64,000 nt of DNA from Saprospiraceae bacterium (GTDB lineage: Bacteria > Bacteroidota > Bacteroidia > Chitinophagales > Saprospiraceae), in the NCBI GenBank assembly GCA_019638455.1, contig JAHBTU010000005.1:341054-405053 (forward strand). Reading direction: 5' to 3'. The number at the start of each line of letters is the position of its first letter. The first letter of the stretch is position 1. Below are positions 54,705 to 63,460 of this stretch, piece by piece. The notes below the pieces were generated by a model. The model was not told the origin of the DNA and ran no database searches. It worked only from the letters and a program-made list of their open reading frames with translations. The translations under genes and the position numbers were made by a program.

Positions 54705-56099
54705 GTGTATAATGTGATAATTTCCACAAAAGTTGTTCGTCGGCATGTTGTCAGCCTTGCACTTGCAGGGCTGACGGTGTTTTTGGGATATTTTGCCCGG
54801 AGGGCTGATTTTGGGGTTTTCATGGCTGCTTTTGGAGCTATGTTTGGTCTTTATCTGTGGGTTGTTTTTGCCTCCCAAAACGCATCGCCCGATGGGGTGC
54901 GCTGGTATGTCGGGTTGGGCATCGTTATGCGGGTCTTCTTGTTGTTCAACATTCCGAATCTTTCCGACGACTTCTATCGCTTTTTGTGGGACGGCTACTT
55001 GACGCTGGCGGGCATTCACCCGTTTTCCCATCCGCCGATTTATTTTTTTGAAAATCGGATTTTCCCGCCGGACATCACGCCTGAGTTGTATGCCCGACTG
55101 AACTCGCCGGAGTATTTCACCGTCTATCCGCCTGTGTGTCAGGCGGTATTTGCGCTGGCGGCATGGGGAAGTCTTGGCAATTTGTGGGGTGGGGTGGTGT
55201 TGATGAAAGTGTTTTTGCTGGCTTGCGAAATTGGGACGATTGGGCTGCTTGGCTCTGCGTTCGGGAAGTCGCCCGCGTCCTGGGCATGGTCTCCCGCGCT
55301 ACTTTACGCGCTCAACCCGCTTGTCATCCTCGAAATTGTGGGCAATTGTCATTTCGAGGGGGCAATGGTTTTTTTCTTGCTCGCTGGTCTGCGGGCGCTG
55401 AGGCAAGACGAGGTGAAACGAGCGGCCGTCTGGTGGGGCTTGGCTACTGCTGCCAAGTTGTTGCCGCTCATGTTTTTGCCCATTGTGTGGCGATGGCTCG
55501 GCTGGCGGCGGGGGCGGGTTTTCGTGGTTGTTTTTGTGGGGAGTGTGGTTGTGTTGTTTGCGCCGTTGTGGAGTGTGTTGCCGAATATCCTGTCGAGCCT
55601 TGATTTGTATTTTCGCCAGTTTCAGTTCAACGCGAGTTTTTACCACGTTTTCAGGTCGGTGGGAAACTGGTGGAAGGGCTACGAAACGGGCCGATGGGTG
55701 GGGCCGATGTTGGGGTTGGCGACGGTGGTGGGGGTGTTGGCGACAGCATGGCTCACCCCGCGTTTCAGGTCGTCGAAAGGACATTCGGTGGAGGGCTTGT
55801 GTCAGGCTCTGCTCATTGCCTTGGTGCTCCACCTCTTTTTTTCCGCCATTGTGCACCCGTGGTATGTCGCCGTGCCTTTTGCGATGGGCTTGCTGACTCG
55901 CTGGCGATTTCCTCTTGTGTGGTCGGGTTTGGTGGTGTTGTCATACAGCCATTACGCGGGTGGTTTTTTCCGAGAGAATTATTGGCTTATCGCGTTGGAA
56001 TACCTCGCGGTTTGGCTTTTTTTATTTTGGGAAATAAAGCACCGTTATAGTCAACGCAAATCAGCCTCGTCCGCTTCACTTGGCCGGGCAAGCCCCTGA
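54705..56099 (+). CDS. GT-C glycosyltransferase (polyprenol-phosphate-mannose-type, GT87/DUF2029)
   Basis: Integral membrane glycosyltransferase of the GT-C type, predicted to transfer a sugar from a polyprenyl carrier on the outer face of the membrane. About ten hydrophobic segments are seen. The motif DDFYRFLWDGYLTLAGIHPF near residue 85-105 matches the D-x-x-R-x-x-W-D-G signature of the family. The start used is GTG 54705; no nearby ATG gives the N-terminus. The last 17 residues or so (YSQRKSASSASLGRASP) are encoded by family-A copy 4, so the native C-terminus was replaced by repeat insertion. Confidence 0.82.
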   Translation: MYNVIISTKVVRRHVVSLALAGLTVFLGYFARRADFGVFMAAFGAMFGLYLWVVFASQNASPDGVRWYVGLGIVMRVFLLFNIPNLSDDFYRFLWDGYLTLAGIHPFSHPPIYFFENRIFPPDITPELYARLNSPEYFTVYPPVCQAVFALAAWGSLGNLWGGVVLMKVFLLACEIGTIGLLGSAFGKSPASWAWSPALLYALNPLVILEIVGNCHFEGAMVFFLLAGLRALRQDEVKRAAVWWGLATAAKLLPLMFLPIVWRWLGWRRGRVFVVVFVGSVVVLFAPLWSVLPNILSSLDLYFRQFQFNASFYHVFRSVGNWWKGYETGRWVGPMLGLATVVGVLATAWLTPRFRSSKGHSVEGLCQALLIALVLHLFFSAIVHPWYVAVPFAMGLLTRWRFPLVWSGLVVLSYSHYAGGFFRENYWLIALEYLAVWLFLFWEIKHRYSQRKSASSASLGRASP

Positions 56100-56225
56100 A
56101 CACAGGTTCTGACAAGGTGGTTTTGAACGAACGGTGCTCGCAATCCTTTGGAAATCATGCAAATCAATCAAGGAAATCCCTGCCTTGCCGAAGGGCAGGT
56201 TCAAATCCTCTTTAATCTGGGTATA
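56046..56225 (-). repeat. Intergenic repeat family A, copy 4
   Basis: About 180 bp, oriented as copies 2 and 3. Its 5' 54 bp lie inside the glycosyltransferase reading frame. Confidence 0.85.
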
Positions 56226-56240
56226 CAAGCATGATAGTGG

Positions 56241-56768
56241 TCATTCCTTGCCGCTCTCTCCCACAAAGTAGTCCTCCCGATTTTTAAAAAGCAGGTTGAA
56301 GCTCGTCATGCTGCCGTAGCACCGGGTGATGTATTGCTGAAGGTTGATTTTGTCTTCCTCGTCGAGTTTTTTGTGCGCGTTGATTTGCTGTTCCAGCACG
56401 CGAAGGCGGTCGCGCATCATCACGATTTTGTGGAAAAAGGTGTCAATGGGGATTTCTTTGGGCTGAATGCCCTCGGCTTGGAGTATCATTTTCCCGTTCT
56501 TCCAGCGGTCGCCAAGCGGCACTTTTTCGAGGCTAACGCCCGACCAAGCGCGGAGGATACGAATCAGGGATTCTTCTGCTTCGGTGAACGTGACGGATTC
56601 TTCTGTGGGGATGTGCTCCACGATTTGCCAGCCAGCGTAGTCTTTTCCGACCATTTTGAGGCCGAACTGGGTGAAGCAAACTTCATAAGCAGCGACGTGC
56701 AAGCGCACGACTACGCCGTCGCCGAAAGCCGGGTGTTTGACCCTTGAACCGATGCCGAGTAGTTCCAT
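56241..56768 (-). CDS. Conserved protein with KOW/CarD-like N-terminal segment
   Basis: 175 residues from ATG 56768 (MELLGIGSRVKHPAFGDGVVV). The first 45 residues resemble the short beta domain seen at the C-terminus of UvrD/PcrA helicases and in CarD-like proteins (RVKHPAFGDGVVVRLHVAAY), suggesting nucleic-acid or polymerase contacts. The remainder is helical with a coiled-coil-like stretch. It is 38 bp from the stop of the upstream CPBP protease gene's frame end at 56809, same strand. Function not established. Confidence 0.65.
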   Translation of the reverse strand: MELLGIGSRVKHPAFGDGVVVRLHVAAYEVCFTQFGLKMVGKDYAGWQIVEHIPTEESVTFTEAEESLIRILRAWSGVSLEKVPLGDRWKNGKMILQAEGIQPKEIPIDTFFHKIVMMRDRLRVLEQQINAHKKLDEEDKINLQQYITRCYGSMTSFNLLFKNREDYFVGESGKE

Positions 56769-56808
56769 GTGTGAGTTTGTAGATTTGTTGATTATGCAAT
56801 GTATCGCC

Positions 56809-57771
56809 TTATTCAGGCGGTGATTTGAAATCACCGCCTGAATAGGGGTCTGCTTCTTTTGTCTGCCTGATGAGGCGCATCACCACTATTACCATGAAAA
56901 GCGAAACGAGCGCAAAAAACCATGGCACTTGGATGTCTTGTTCCCAATCTATGGTGGAGACTTCTTTGCTGTAAAGGTATTGGCCGACGACCTGAAGGCC
57001 ATTGTTGAAAAAATGCGCGATGGCGGGCACCCAGAAATTTTGTGTTTCCCAATACAGCCAGCCGAGCAGAAAGCCCAATAACAGTCGCGGCAAAAAACCA
57101 TCGAACTGGAAGTGGAAAAAGCTGAACACGGCAGCCGATATGGTCAACGCGCTCCACGGATTGGCGATGCGACGCATGAGCTGTTGCTGCACCACGCCGC
57201 GAAAGACGATTTCCTCGCCCAGAGCGGGCAAAAGCGCGATGATGAAAAGGTTGGCCCACAGTTCGGTGAGGCTATCCATTCGGAGCAATCCCTTGAGCAT
57301 GGTCTCGGTTTGTTGTCGGGCTGTTTCAAAACCATCGGGGAAGGGTACCAATTGGTTGAGGTTGAGCAAAAACAACACAAGCGGGATGGAAGAGGCCATG
57401 AGCAGAACGGTCAAACCGACCGTGAGCAGATTGGGCGAACGGTGCACCCGCAAATAATCGCGCCAGTCGGGGCGGATGCCTGTGATGCTGCGGTAGAACA
57501 ACCAGACGGTCAGAAAGCCTGCTGCCAGAAAGACCAAGAAATGCCCTAGCCCTATTTCCCATCGGGCTTGCCAGCGCATGGCTATCGGCGATTCGGGGGT
57601 GAGGGTGGTTGCGGTGTCCCATCCTGCGGCTCCGGCGATGAGCGCAAATATACCCGCACCCAGCAGACACAATAGTGTCTGCACGACGAGTACTGTCCGC
57701 GCATTGGGCTGTGGCGGGTGGTAGGCGGCAGGCTCGCGTTCGAGGGGAGCGTCTGTTGGGTTTGTTTCCAT
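56809..57771 (-). CDS. CPBP-family intramembrane metalloprotease
   Basis: Intramembrane glutamic/metalloprotease of the CPBP (CAAX, Abi) family. Conserved residues are visible: E186-E187 and R191 in ALGEEIVFRG, H220 in FSFFHFQF and H253 in IAHFFNNG. About seven hydrophobic segments lie between residues 25 and 310. Length 320 is normal. Substrate unknown. A TACCTTTG box lies 17 bp upstream of the ATG. Confidence 0.88.
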   Translation of the reverse strand: METNPTDAPLEREPAAYHPPQPNARTVLVVQTLLCLLGAGIFALIAGAAGWDTATTLTPESPIAMRWQARWEIGLGHFLVFLAAGFLTVWLFYRSITGIRPDWRDYLRVHRSPNLLTVGLTVLLMASSIPLVLFLLNLNQLVPFPDGFETARQQTETMLKGLLRMDSLTELWANLFIIALLPALGEEIVFRGVVQQQLMRRIANPWSALTISAAVFSFFHFQFDGFLPRLLLGFLLGWLYWETQNFWVPAIAHFFNNGLQVVGQYLYSKEVSTIDWEQDIQVPWFFALVSLFMVIVVMRLIRQTKEADPYSGGDFKSPPE

Positions 57772-57788
57772 GCGCGACGATTTTGCGC

Positions 57789-57796
57789 CAAAGGTA
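57789..57796 (-). promoter_or_regulatory. Candidate -7 box for the CPBP protease gene
   Basis: TACCTTTG on the minus strand ends 17 bp before the ATG at 57771, matching the -7 consensus of the phylum. Confidence 0.45.
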
Positions 57797-57849
57797 AGGA
57801 GAGGGGTGGTTAAAGAAGGTGTGTGGGAGTAGCATTGGTTCTATGGAAC

Positions 57850-57884
57850 ACCAGCGGGAGCTACTTGTGGTTGCTCCCGCTGGT
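57850..57884. terminator. Hairpin downstream of the DUF4175 gene
   Basis: A perfect 12-bp stem ACCAGCGGGAGC / GCTCCCGCTGGT with an 11-base loop lies 32 bp past the stop at 57916 and upstream of the CPBP gene. No T-run follows. Confidence 0.55.
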
Positions 57885-57915
57885 ATTGAGTGAGTTTCCT
57901 TGTGCTCGTCCTATC

Positions 57916-60900
57916 TTATTTTGCCCCTTTCAGATATTCTTCCACCAGTTGTTTGTAGTATGGTTTGAGGGCCGGGCTTACGGTGCGGAACTGCTCGATT
58001 TCGGCGCGGCGTTTTTTCAGGTATTCCTCCAAGGCGGGCGGCATTTTGGCGGGCTGTTGCTTGGCGGTCTCAGCTTGGCGCTGTTCGTCCTGCTCGCGCT
58101 CGCGCTCGGCTTTTTCGTGTTCGAGCAGGCGCGTCAGGATGTCTTGCTGGCGCTTGAGGGTCTCATTGTTGAGCCGTTTGTTCACCAAGTCAATCTCCGT
58201 TTTGTTCATTTCCTCCATGAGTTCTTCGAGCATTTTGTCGCCTTTGCCTTGCTCCATTTTTTGTTTCTGGAGCTCGCGGAGGGCGTTGCGCAGGGCGGCT
58301 TGCTTGGCGGCCATTTTGGCAAATTCCTCACTGCTGGGCTGGCCGCCTTGGTTGGGTTGGCCGCCTTGTCCGGGCTGGCCGTTGCCTTTGTTCTTTTCGA
58401 GGCGCTCTTTCAGCTCTTGCATGATTTTGTTGAGGTCTTCTTGGCCCTTGCTGATTTTGTCTTTGGGTGCTCGGCCTTTTCCTTCCCCTGATTTGTTGCC
58501 GGGTTTTTGGCAGGCTTGGCTGCCCGGCATCATGGCGCTCATTTGTTGTTGCATCTGCTCCATGACTTCGGAGAGCATGAGGGCGAGGTCGTTTAGTCCT
58601 TTCATGCTTCGTTGTTGATGCTCGGTGGCGATGTTGACGCGGCGTTCCTCGAGCTCGTCGAGGCTGTTTTTGATGGCGCCTTTTATCTCCGTGACTTTTT
58701 CGTTGATGATGCTTTCCATTTGGAAGTTGCGGCTGGCGAGTGCTTGCAAGCTGTCTTCCACAAGTCTGAAGTCGTCTTTGATTTTGAACTGCTGTTGTGC
58801 CAGTTCCACGAAGCGCGGTGTGTTGACGGTGGTGGCGGTCACGTCCTTCATGGTTTGTTCTTGATTGAAGGATAGCCCCACGAGGTTTTCGAGCAGTTGG
58901 CGGAGGGCTTTGAGGTCTTCTTCCATTTGCTCCATCTCGCCCGATTGGCTGTTCTGCTTCATCTTGTTCGCCATGTTCTTCATTTTATCGGCGGCGGACT
59001 TTTGCTTTTTGCTTGCGCTCTTTTTCTGCTGCTGACCGATTTGCTGTTTGGCGTCTTGCATGTCTTTTTTCGTGTCCTTCATCTCCTGTTTGTTGTCCTC
59101 TATTTTCTCTGGGCGCTTGAGTTCCTGGTTTTTCTTTAGGAGCTCCTCCATTTTCTTCTGCAACTCATCGAATTTTTCGTTCATCTCCTGTTGTTCTTTT
59201 TGGAGCTGCTCATCGCTTTTTTCGCCCTTGTCGGTTTCTTCGGAGAGTTTTTCCTGCTCTTTGGCGAGTTCTTCCAATTGCTGTATTTGTTGTTCGAGCA
59301 GGTGTTCTACTTCGAGTTGCTTGTAGAGCTCTTGGAGGCGCTCGAGGTCTTTCGACACGTCTTCGCTATTGAGTTGCATTTGCTCCATTTGTTCGAGCAT
59401 TTGCTCTTTGTTCATTTCTTGGAGGAGTTTCTGGATGTCCTCCATGAGTTGTTTCATTTCTTCGGAGATGGTTTCTTCGAAGAGTTTGTCCAATTGCTCT
59501 TGTTTTTGCTGTTGTTCTTCGCTGAGTTGGTTGAAGTCTTTTTGTTGTTCCTTGTTTTGGTCAAAATTTCGCTTGGCATCTTCCAGTTGTTTTTGCAGCT
59601 CTTGCTGGCGGTTGAGGAGTTTTTCCATTTCCTTGCGGGTCTGCCAGTCCATTTCTTTTTTTTGCAGCACTTTGTCGCGCAGTTTCTTTAATTCTTCCTG
59701 AATTTTCAGGCTTTCTTTCAGCGCCTTGTTGAGGTCTTTCTTGATTTCCTCCGAATTGGCTGCTTGTTGCTCGCGAAACTCGTCGAGGGTGGGCATGCGG
59801 TATTGCATGAGGTTGGTGCGGGCGCTTTTAGAGCCGTTCACGCCGTCGTTGTCGAACACCTCGAAGTAGTAAGTGACTTCGTCGCCGGGTTCGAGGTTCA
59901 GGTTGCGCACATCCCATGTGTATTCGTACTGGACTTGCTTGCCGGCGGGCTTTTCTATTTTCACGGTGTTCATGGGTAATTGACCGCCGCGTCCTTTTTT
60001 GATTTGATAGTTGAAGGTCAGATTCAGCAGGCCGTAGTCGTCGGAAGCGTCGCCGGCGAAGAAGGACATTTTTAGGTTGGCGCTGTCCTTGAACTCTTCT
60101 ACTGAAATCTGCGGGTGCAAATCGGGGATGACCGCGATGGTGTAGGCCACCGAATCTGCGCCGTTGAGTAGGGCATTGCTCAGATAGACTTTGTAGGTCT
60201 CGTCTTTCATGGCACGCCGGCTGAACTGGAAGAGTTGGTCGCTAAAACGTTTGGCTTCCGTGTCGGGGGCGTTGCCGAAGCGCAGGGCCAGTTGGTCGGT
60301 GTGTTGCGCATTGAACACCCAACCGATGTTGGTGCCTTGCGGCACCACCAAGTCGCCCACGTTGGACAGTTCTTCCGTTGCGCGACCAATATAGTCGGGG
60401 AAATTGAGTTTGGTGCTGAATGACAGGATATTTGGCTTTTTCAGTACTTCCAGCGTGTAGTCGCGGCTTTCGATGCCGCTGGAAAACAGCCTGAAGTCTG
60501 TGTCTTTTTGCACGTTCGCAAACTTGTAGGAAAATTCGTTGGCGGCTTCTTTGGTCAAGCGGTATTGCACGTTGCCGAGGTTGATAAACACTTCGTTGGG
60601 CAGTGCGGAGCCTTCCACTTTCACTTTTAGCAGAAAGTCGGAAAACTGCACGGCTTTGAGGCTATCGGCCTGTACCAGGAATTTGAAGGGGGCTGGCTTT
60701 TCAAATTTGGTGGTGCTGTTCCAAAGGCGCATGGAGCCTTCGCGGATGATGTTGGGGGCACCCAGGAAGAGGAAGAGCAACAACAACACGGGGGGCAGGG
60801 CGTAGCGCAAGTATTTGCGGTTTTTGCCCAAATCAATGGCGGCGGTGAAGGGGACGAGTTTGATTTCCTCGCTCTTCTGGTTGATGCTGGCATTGATGAG

Positions 60901-61281
60901 GTCGGCGTAGATGGCGTTGTTGCTTTGATGCTTTAGCTGGAGGATGTTCAGCAGCTTGTCCTTCACGTCGGTGAAATGCGCTCCAATGATTTGGGCGGCT
61001 TGTTCGTGACTGATGACTTTGCCCAGATGAAAATAGTGCATGAGCGGGAGGGCTACCCAACGATATAGCGCCGCGCCGCTCAGCAGCGCGAATCCCCAGA
61101 AAAGGAATGTGCGAACACCGGTGCTGAAGTATAGGTAGTACTCTGCGACATTGAGCAGGATGAACAGTCCCAACACAGAGCCAACGGTGTAGAGCGCCCC
61201 GCGCAGCAGCTGATTGATGTAGAACTTGCGGATGAAGGCATCCAACTTTTCAATGAGAAGGGAATAATTGTCTTTCAGCAT
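57916..61281 (-). CDS. DUF4175-type membrane protein with long coiled coil
   Basis: 1121-residue protein characteristic of Bacteroidota. The N-terminus holds two hydrophobic segments (about 28-48 and 56-72) and a third near 155-172; a beta-rich region follows (about 200-490). The rest is long charged coiled coil rich in Gln, Glu and Lys (about 490-760 and 840-1100), with a Gly/Gln-rich linker (GQPGQGGQPNQGGQPSS) near 1000. Annotated elsewhere as DUF4175; function unknown. ATG 61281 is the natural start. Confidence 0.85.
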   Translation of the reverse strand: MLKDNYSLLIEKLDAFIRKFYINQLLRGALYTVGSVLGLFILLNVAEYYLYFSTGVRTFLFWGFALLSGAALYRWVALPLMHYFHLGKVISHEQAAQIIGAHFTDVKDKLLNILQLKHQSNNAIYADLINASINQKSEEIKLVPFTAAIDLGKNRKYLRYALPPVLLLLFLFLGAPNIIREGSMRLWNSTTKFEKPAPFKFLVQADSLKAVQFSDFLLKVKVEGSALPNEVFINLGNVQYRLTKEAANEFSYKFANVQKDTDFRLFSSGIESRDYTLEVLKKPNILSFSTKLNFPDYIGRATEELSNVGDLVVPQGTNIGWVFNAQHTDQLALRFGNAPDTEAKRFSDQLFQFSRRAMKDETYKVYLSNALLNGADSVAYTIAVIPDLHPQISVEEFKDSANLKMSFFAGDASDDYGLLNLTFNYQIKKGRGGQLPMNTVKIEKPAGKQVQYEYTWDVRNLNLEPGDEVTYYFEVFDNDGVNGSKSARTNLMQYRMPTLDEFREQQAANSEEIKKDLNKALKESLKIQEELKKLRDKVLQKKEMDWQTRKEMEKLLNRQQELQKQLEDAKRNFDQNKEQQKDFNQLSEEQQQKQEQLDKLFEETISEEMKQLMEDIQKLLQEMNKEQMLEQMEQMQLNSEDVSKDLERLQELYKQLEVEHLLEQQIQQLEELAKEQEKLSEETDKGEKSDEQLQKEQQEMNEKFDELQKKMEELLKKNQELKRPEKIEDNKQEMKDTKKDMQDAKQQIGQQQKKSASKKQKSAADKMKNMANKMKQNSQSGEMEQMEEDLKALRQLLENLVGLSFNQEQTMKDVTATTVNTPRFVELAQQQFKIKDDFRLVEDSLQALASRNFQMESIINEKVTEIKGAIKNSLDELEERRVNIATEHQQRSMKGLNDLALMLSEVMEQMQQQMSAMMPGSQACQKPGNKSGEGKGRAPKDKISKGQEDLNKIMQELKERLEKNKGNGQPGQGGQPNQGGQPSSEEFAKMAAKQAALRNALRELQKQKMEQGKGDKMLEELMEEMNKTEIDLVNKRLNNETLKRQQDILTRLLEHEKAEREREQDEQRQAETAKQQPAKMPPALEEYLKKRRAEIEQFRTVSPALKPYYKQLVEEYLKGAK

Positions 61282-61497
61282 ATTATTGTGTCATTAGCAG
61301 GCATTAGAGGTCATTGGCGGGGTATTGTTAAAGTTATTTGCTGCTGGAAAGGCTGCAATGACTTTGAATTGCCCCACAATGACTTTTATTGTCCTTCAAA
61401 GGTTGTTTCGAGCGGCCAAAATAAACGGGTTTTTGGACGAAAAGTTGGGCGTTCTCGGTTTTTAACCGGGAAATGACAGTTTACGCTTGATAGCGCT

Positions 61498-61705
61498 CAC
61501 GCTACTGGATATTTTGAAATTTGCCACGAAGTCACAACATGAGTCATCCCGAGTTTTTAAAAACAGATTTTGGCTCACTATTTTGCTAAAAATCAAGTCT
61601 TCTAGCTGCCCCAGCGGAGGGAAGTTTTTGCCCATATTCCGCCCCGCTGGAGCAAAAATTCGGGATGACTCATGTTGCAGCACAAAAGTAATGTCCAGTA
61701 GTGTG
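61498..61705. repeat. Family B element, copy 3, split by family D
   Basis: CACGCTACTGGATATT at the left and AATGTCCAGTAGTGTG at the right match family-B ends, and the inner flanks (TTTGCCACGAAGTCACAA; GCAGCACAAAAGTAATG) match its interior. A 141-bp family-D element splits it. With the flanking 61282-61497 sequence this fills the gap between genes; no gene is seen there. Confidence 0.75.
61536..61676. repeat. Family D miniature element nested in family B
   Basis: Inverted ends AACATGAGTCATCCCGAG and CGGGATGACTCATGTT (16-17 bp, near perfect) enclose 141 bp. No coding capacity. Confidence 0.75.
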
Positions 61706-61719
61706 GATAGCGCATCCGC

Positions 61720-63039
61720 TCACTGTCTGTATTTTTCCTCAAATCGTCGCTGTAGCCGCTTTTGTTTGTTGTCCAGATTGATTTCGCGCCCTTGTATAAA
61801 TGCTGCTGTCACCTTGCAGGTGCGCATATCCAAGGCATCGCCCTCGCTGATGAACAGCGTGGCGTCCTTGCCTGTCTCGAGCGAGCCGCAGGTTTTGTCA
61901 ATCTGCAAAATTTTGGCTGTGTGGAGTGTCAGGGCGCTTAGTGCCGCTTCTTTCGGCAATCCATATCCGGCGGCTTGGCCTGCCTGAAAGGCCAGGTTGC
62001 GCTGCTGCCATGCGCCATCCATCGAAAAGGCAAACAACACTCCTTTTTCATGCAGCAAGGCGGGTGTTTTGAATGGCTGGTCCACGTCCTCATCTTCTCG
62101 GGAAGGCAGCCTTTGGGTGCGTCCCAATATCACGGGCACCTCACGGGCTTTCAAAAAATCGGCCACGAGCCATGCGTCGCTGGCACCCACCAAGACCGTG
62201 CGCAAGCCATAGCTTTCCGCAAAGAGCACTGCCTCTTGAATCGTTTTGGCGTTGTCGGTATGCACGAAAAGATTCTGTTTCTTGTCCCAAAGGCCACGCA
62301 TGGCCTCAAAACGCGGGTTTTTCACCGCGACGACGGGCGCTTGGGCGTATGCGCGGGCTTCGTCGAAGAATTGCCGAAGCGCGAGCACGTCTTTGTCGTA
62401 TTGCTCGTTTTTTTTCATTTCGGGGCTGCCTGTCTGCCAACCCGACCAGCTGCGCAAAGCAGGCCAGTTGAGGTGGATGCCGTCGTCGGCGCGGTACGAT
62501 GCGTCTTCCCAGTTCCAAGCGTCGAGCTGCACGACGGAGGAGGTGCCCGACACGGTGCCGCCCGTGGGAGACACTTGTGCGAGCAACACGCCATTGGAAC
62601 GCACGGTGGGGGTCACTTCCGAATCGGTGTTGTAGGCGATAATGCTGCGCACGTTGGGGTTCAAGGCGCCCGTTTCAGAGAAATCCTGCGTCGGGCGGGC
62701 GGCATCTATTTCCACGAGGCCGAGGCGAGTGTTGGGGGCGATGAAGCCGGGATAGACGTGCTTGCCTGCCGCGTCGTAGATTTTCCCATATTTCGTCCGG
62801 TCAATGCGGATGGTGGTTGCGTCGGCCACCAAGGTCAATTTGCCGTTTTCAAAACCGATGGCGCTGTTTTCGATGACTTGCCCATTGCCGAGATGCGCAG
62901 TGGCTCCCATGATAAGGATGGCCTCTTTTTGTGCCGGGGCTGGTGTGGGGACTTGGGCGAAAAGGGTGGCTCCCGTGAAAAAGGATAGGCTCAAAAGCGA
63001 ATAAAAGGGCAGTTTTTTCATCCGAATCAGATTTTTCAT
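61720..63039 (-). CDS. Exported amidohydrolase-like protein lacking metal-binding histidines
   Basis: Exported homologue of imidazolonepropionase-type amidohydrolases. ATG 63039 (or 63021) gives a signal peptide ending FTGATLFAQ. The fold signatures remain (VYPGFIAPNTRLGLVEI, ALTLHTAKILQIDKTCGSLETGKDATLFI), but the usual D-x-H-x-H after PGFI is replaced by APNTRLG, and the later metal-site aspartate region reads SMDGAW. The 439-residue protein is therefore probably not a classical metal-dependent hydrolase, perhaps a regulatory partner or structural paralogue. Confidence 0.8.
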   Translation of the reverse strand: MKNLIRMKKLPFYSLLSLSFFTGATLFAQVPTPAPAQKEAILIMGATAHLGNGQVIENSAIGFENGKLTLVADATTIRIDRTKYGKIYDAAGKHVYPGFIAPNTRLGLVEIDAARPTQDFSETGALNPNVRSIIAYNTDSEVTPTVRSNGVLLAQVSPTGGTVSGTSSVVQLDAWNWEDASYRADDGIHLNWPALRSWSGWQTGSPEMKKNEQYDKDVLALRQFFDEARAYAQAPVVAVKNPRFEAMRGLWDKKQNLFVHTDNAKTIQEAVLFAESYGLRTVLVGASDAWLVADFLKAREVPVILGRTQRLPSREDEDVDQPFKTPALLHEKGVLFAFSMDGAWQQRNLAFQAGQAAGYGLPKEAALSALTLHTAKILQIDKTCGSLETGKDATLFISEGDALDMRTCKVTAAFIQGREINLDNKQKRLQRRFEEKYRQ

Positions 63040-63050
63040 AAAAACAATTG

Positions 63051-63119
63051 GGTAGTGTCAACCTATGAGTGATTTTCGATAAAGATGATTGATTTCATCA
63101 CTCGATATTTGGCACTACC
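63051..63119. repeat. 69-bp miniature element derived from IS1 ends, 8-bp duplication
   Basis: Ends GGTAGTGTCAACCTATGAG and, inverted, GGTAGTGCCAAATATCGAG surround 69 bp. AACAATTG flanks it at 63043-63050 and 63120-63127. The left end shares GGTAGTGTCA and TATGAGTGAT with the IS1 element at 26888, and the duplication length is the same (8 bp). Confidence 0.8.
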
Positions 63120-63315
63120 AACAATTGAAAGGAAGCAACAAGCGTCGTTGCGGCGCGTGAAGAAACGGGAAATGTGGGAAATGGAAACACGGTGCCCCCA
63201 AAAAATCGGTACTCCTGCCTGCGAGGAGCGCCGTAAACGGTTTTTGCCACCATTGCTTTGGCCTTTCGGCAAGGCAGATTCAAGTTTGACTTGACCATTT
63301 TCCAATTCAAAAAAA

Positions 63316-63427
63316 GCAAAAACTTAGGCAGAAGGCTGATTTCATCTCCATTTAAACAGTATGCAACCCAAAATCAAGTCTCACCGCCCTATACCTTCCG
63401 CCTTCTACCCTCTACCTAAGTTTTTGC
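63316..63427. repeat. Family C miniature element, copy 2
   Basis: 112 bp with ends GCAAAAACTTAGGCAGA and, inverted, GCAAAAACTTAGGTAGA. It shares AAAAACTTAG with copy 1. No target duplication is evident. It ends 33 bp before the next ATG. The stretch 63128-63315 shows no gene. Confidence 0.6.
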
Positions 63428-63460
63428 GTTTTTCCCGGCTTAATACTGGAACTTTGCCCC

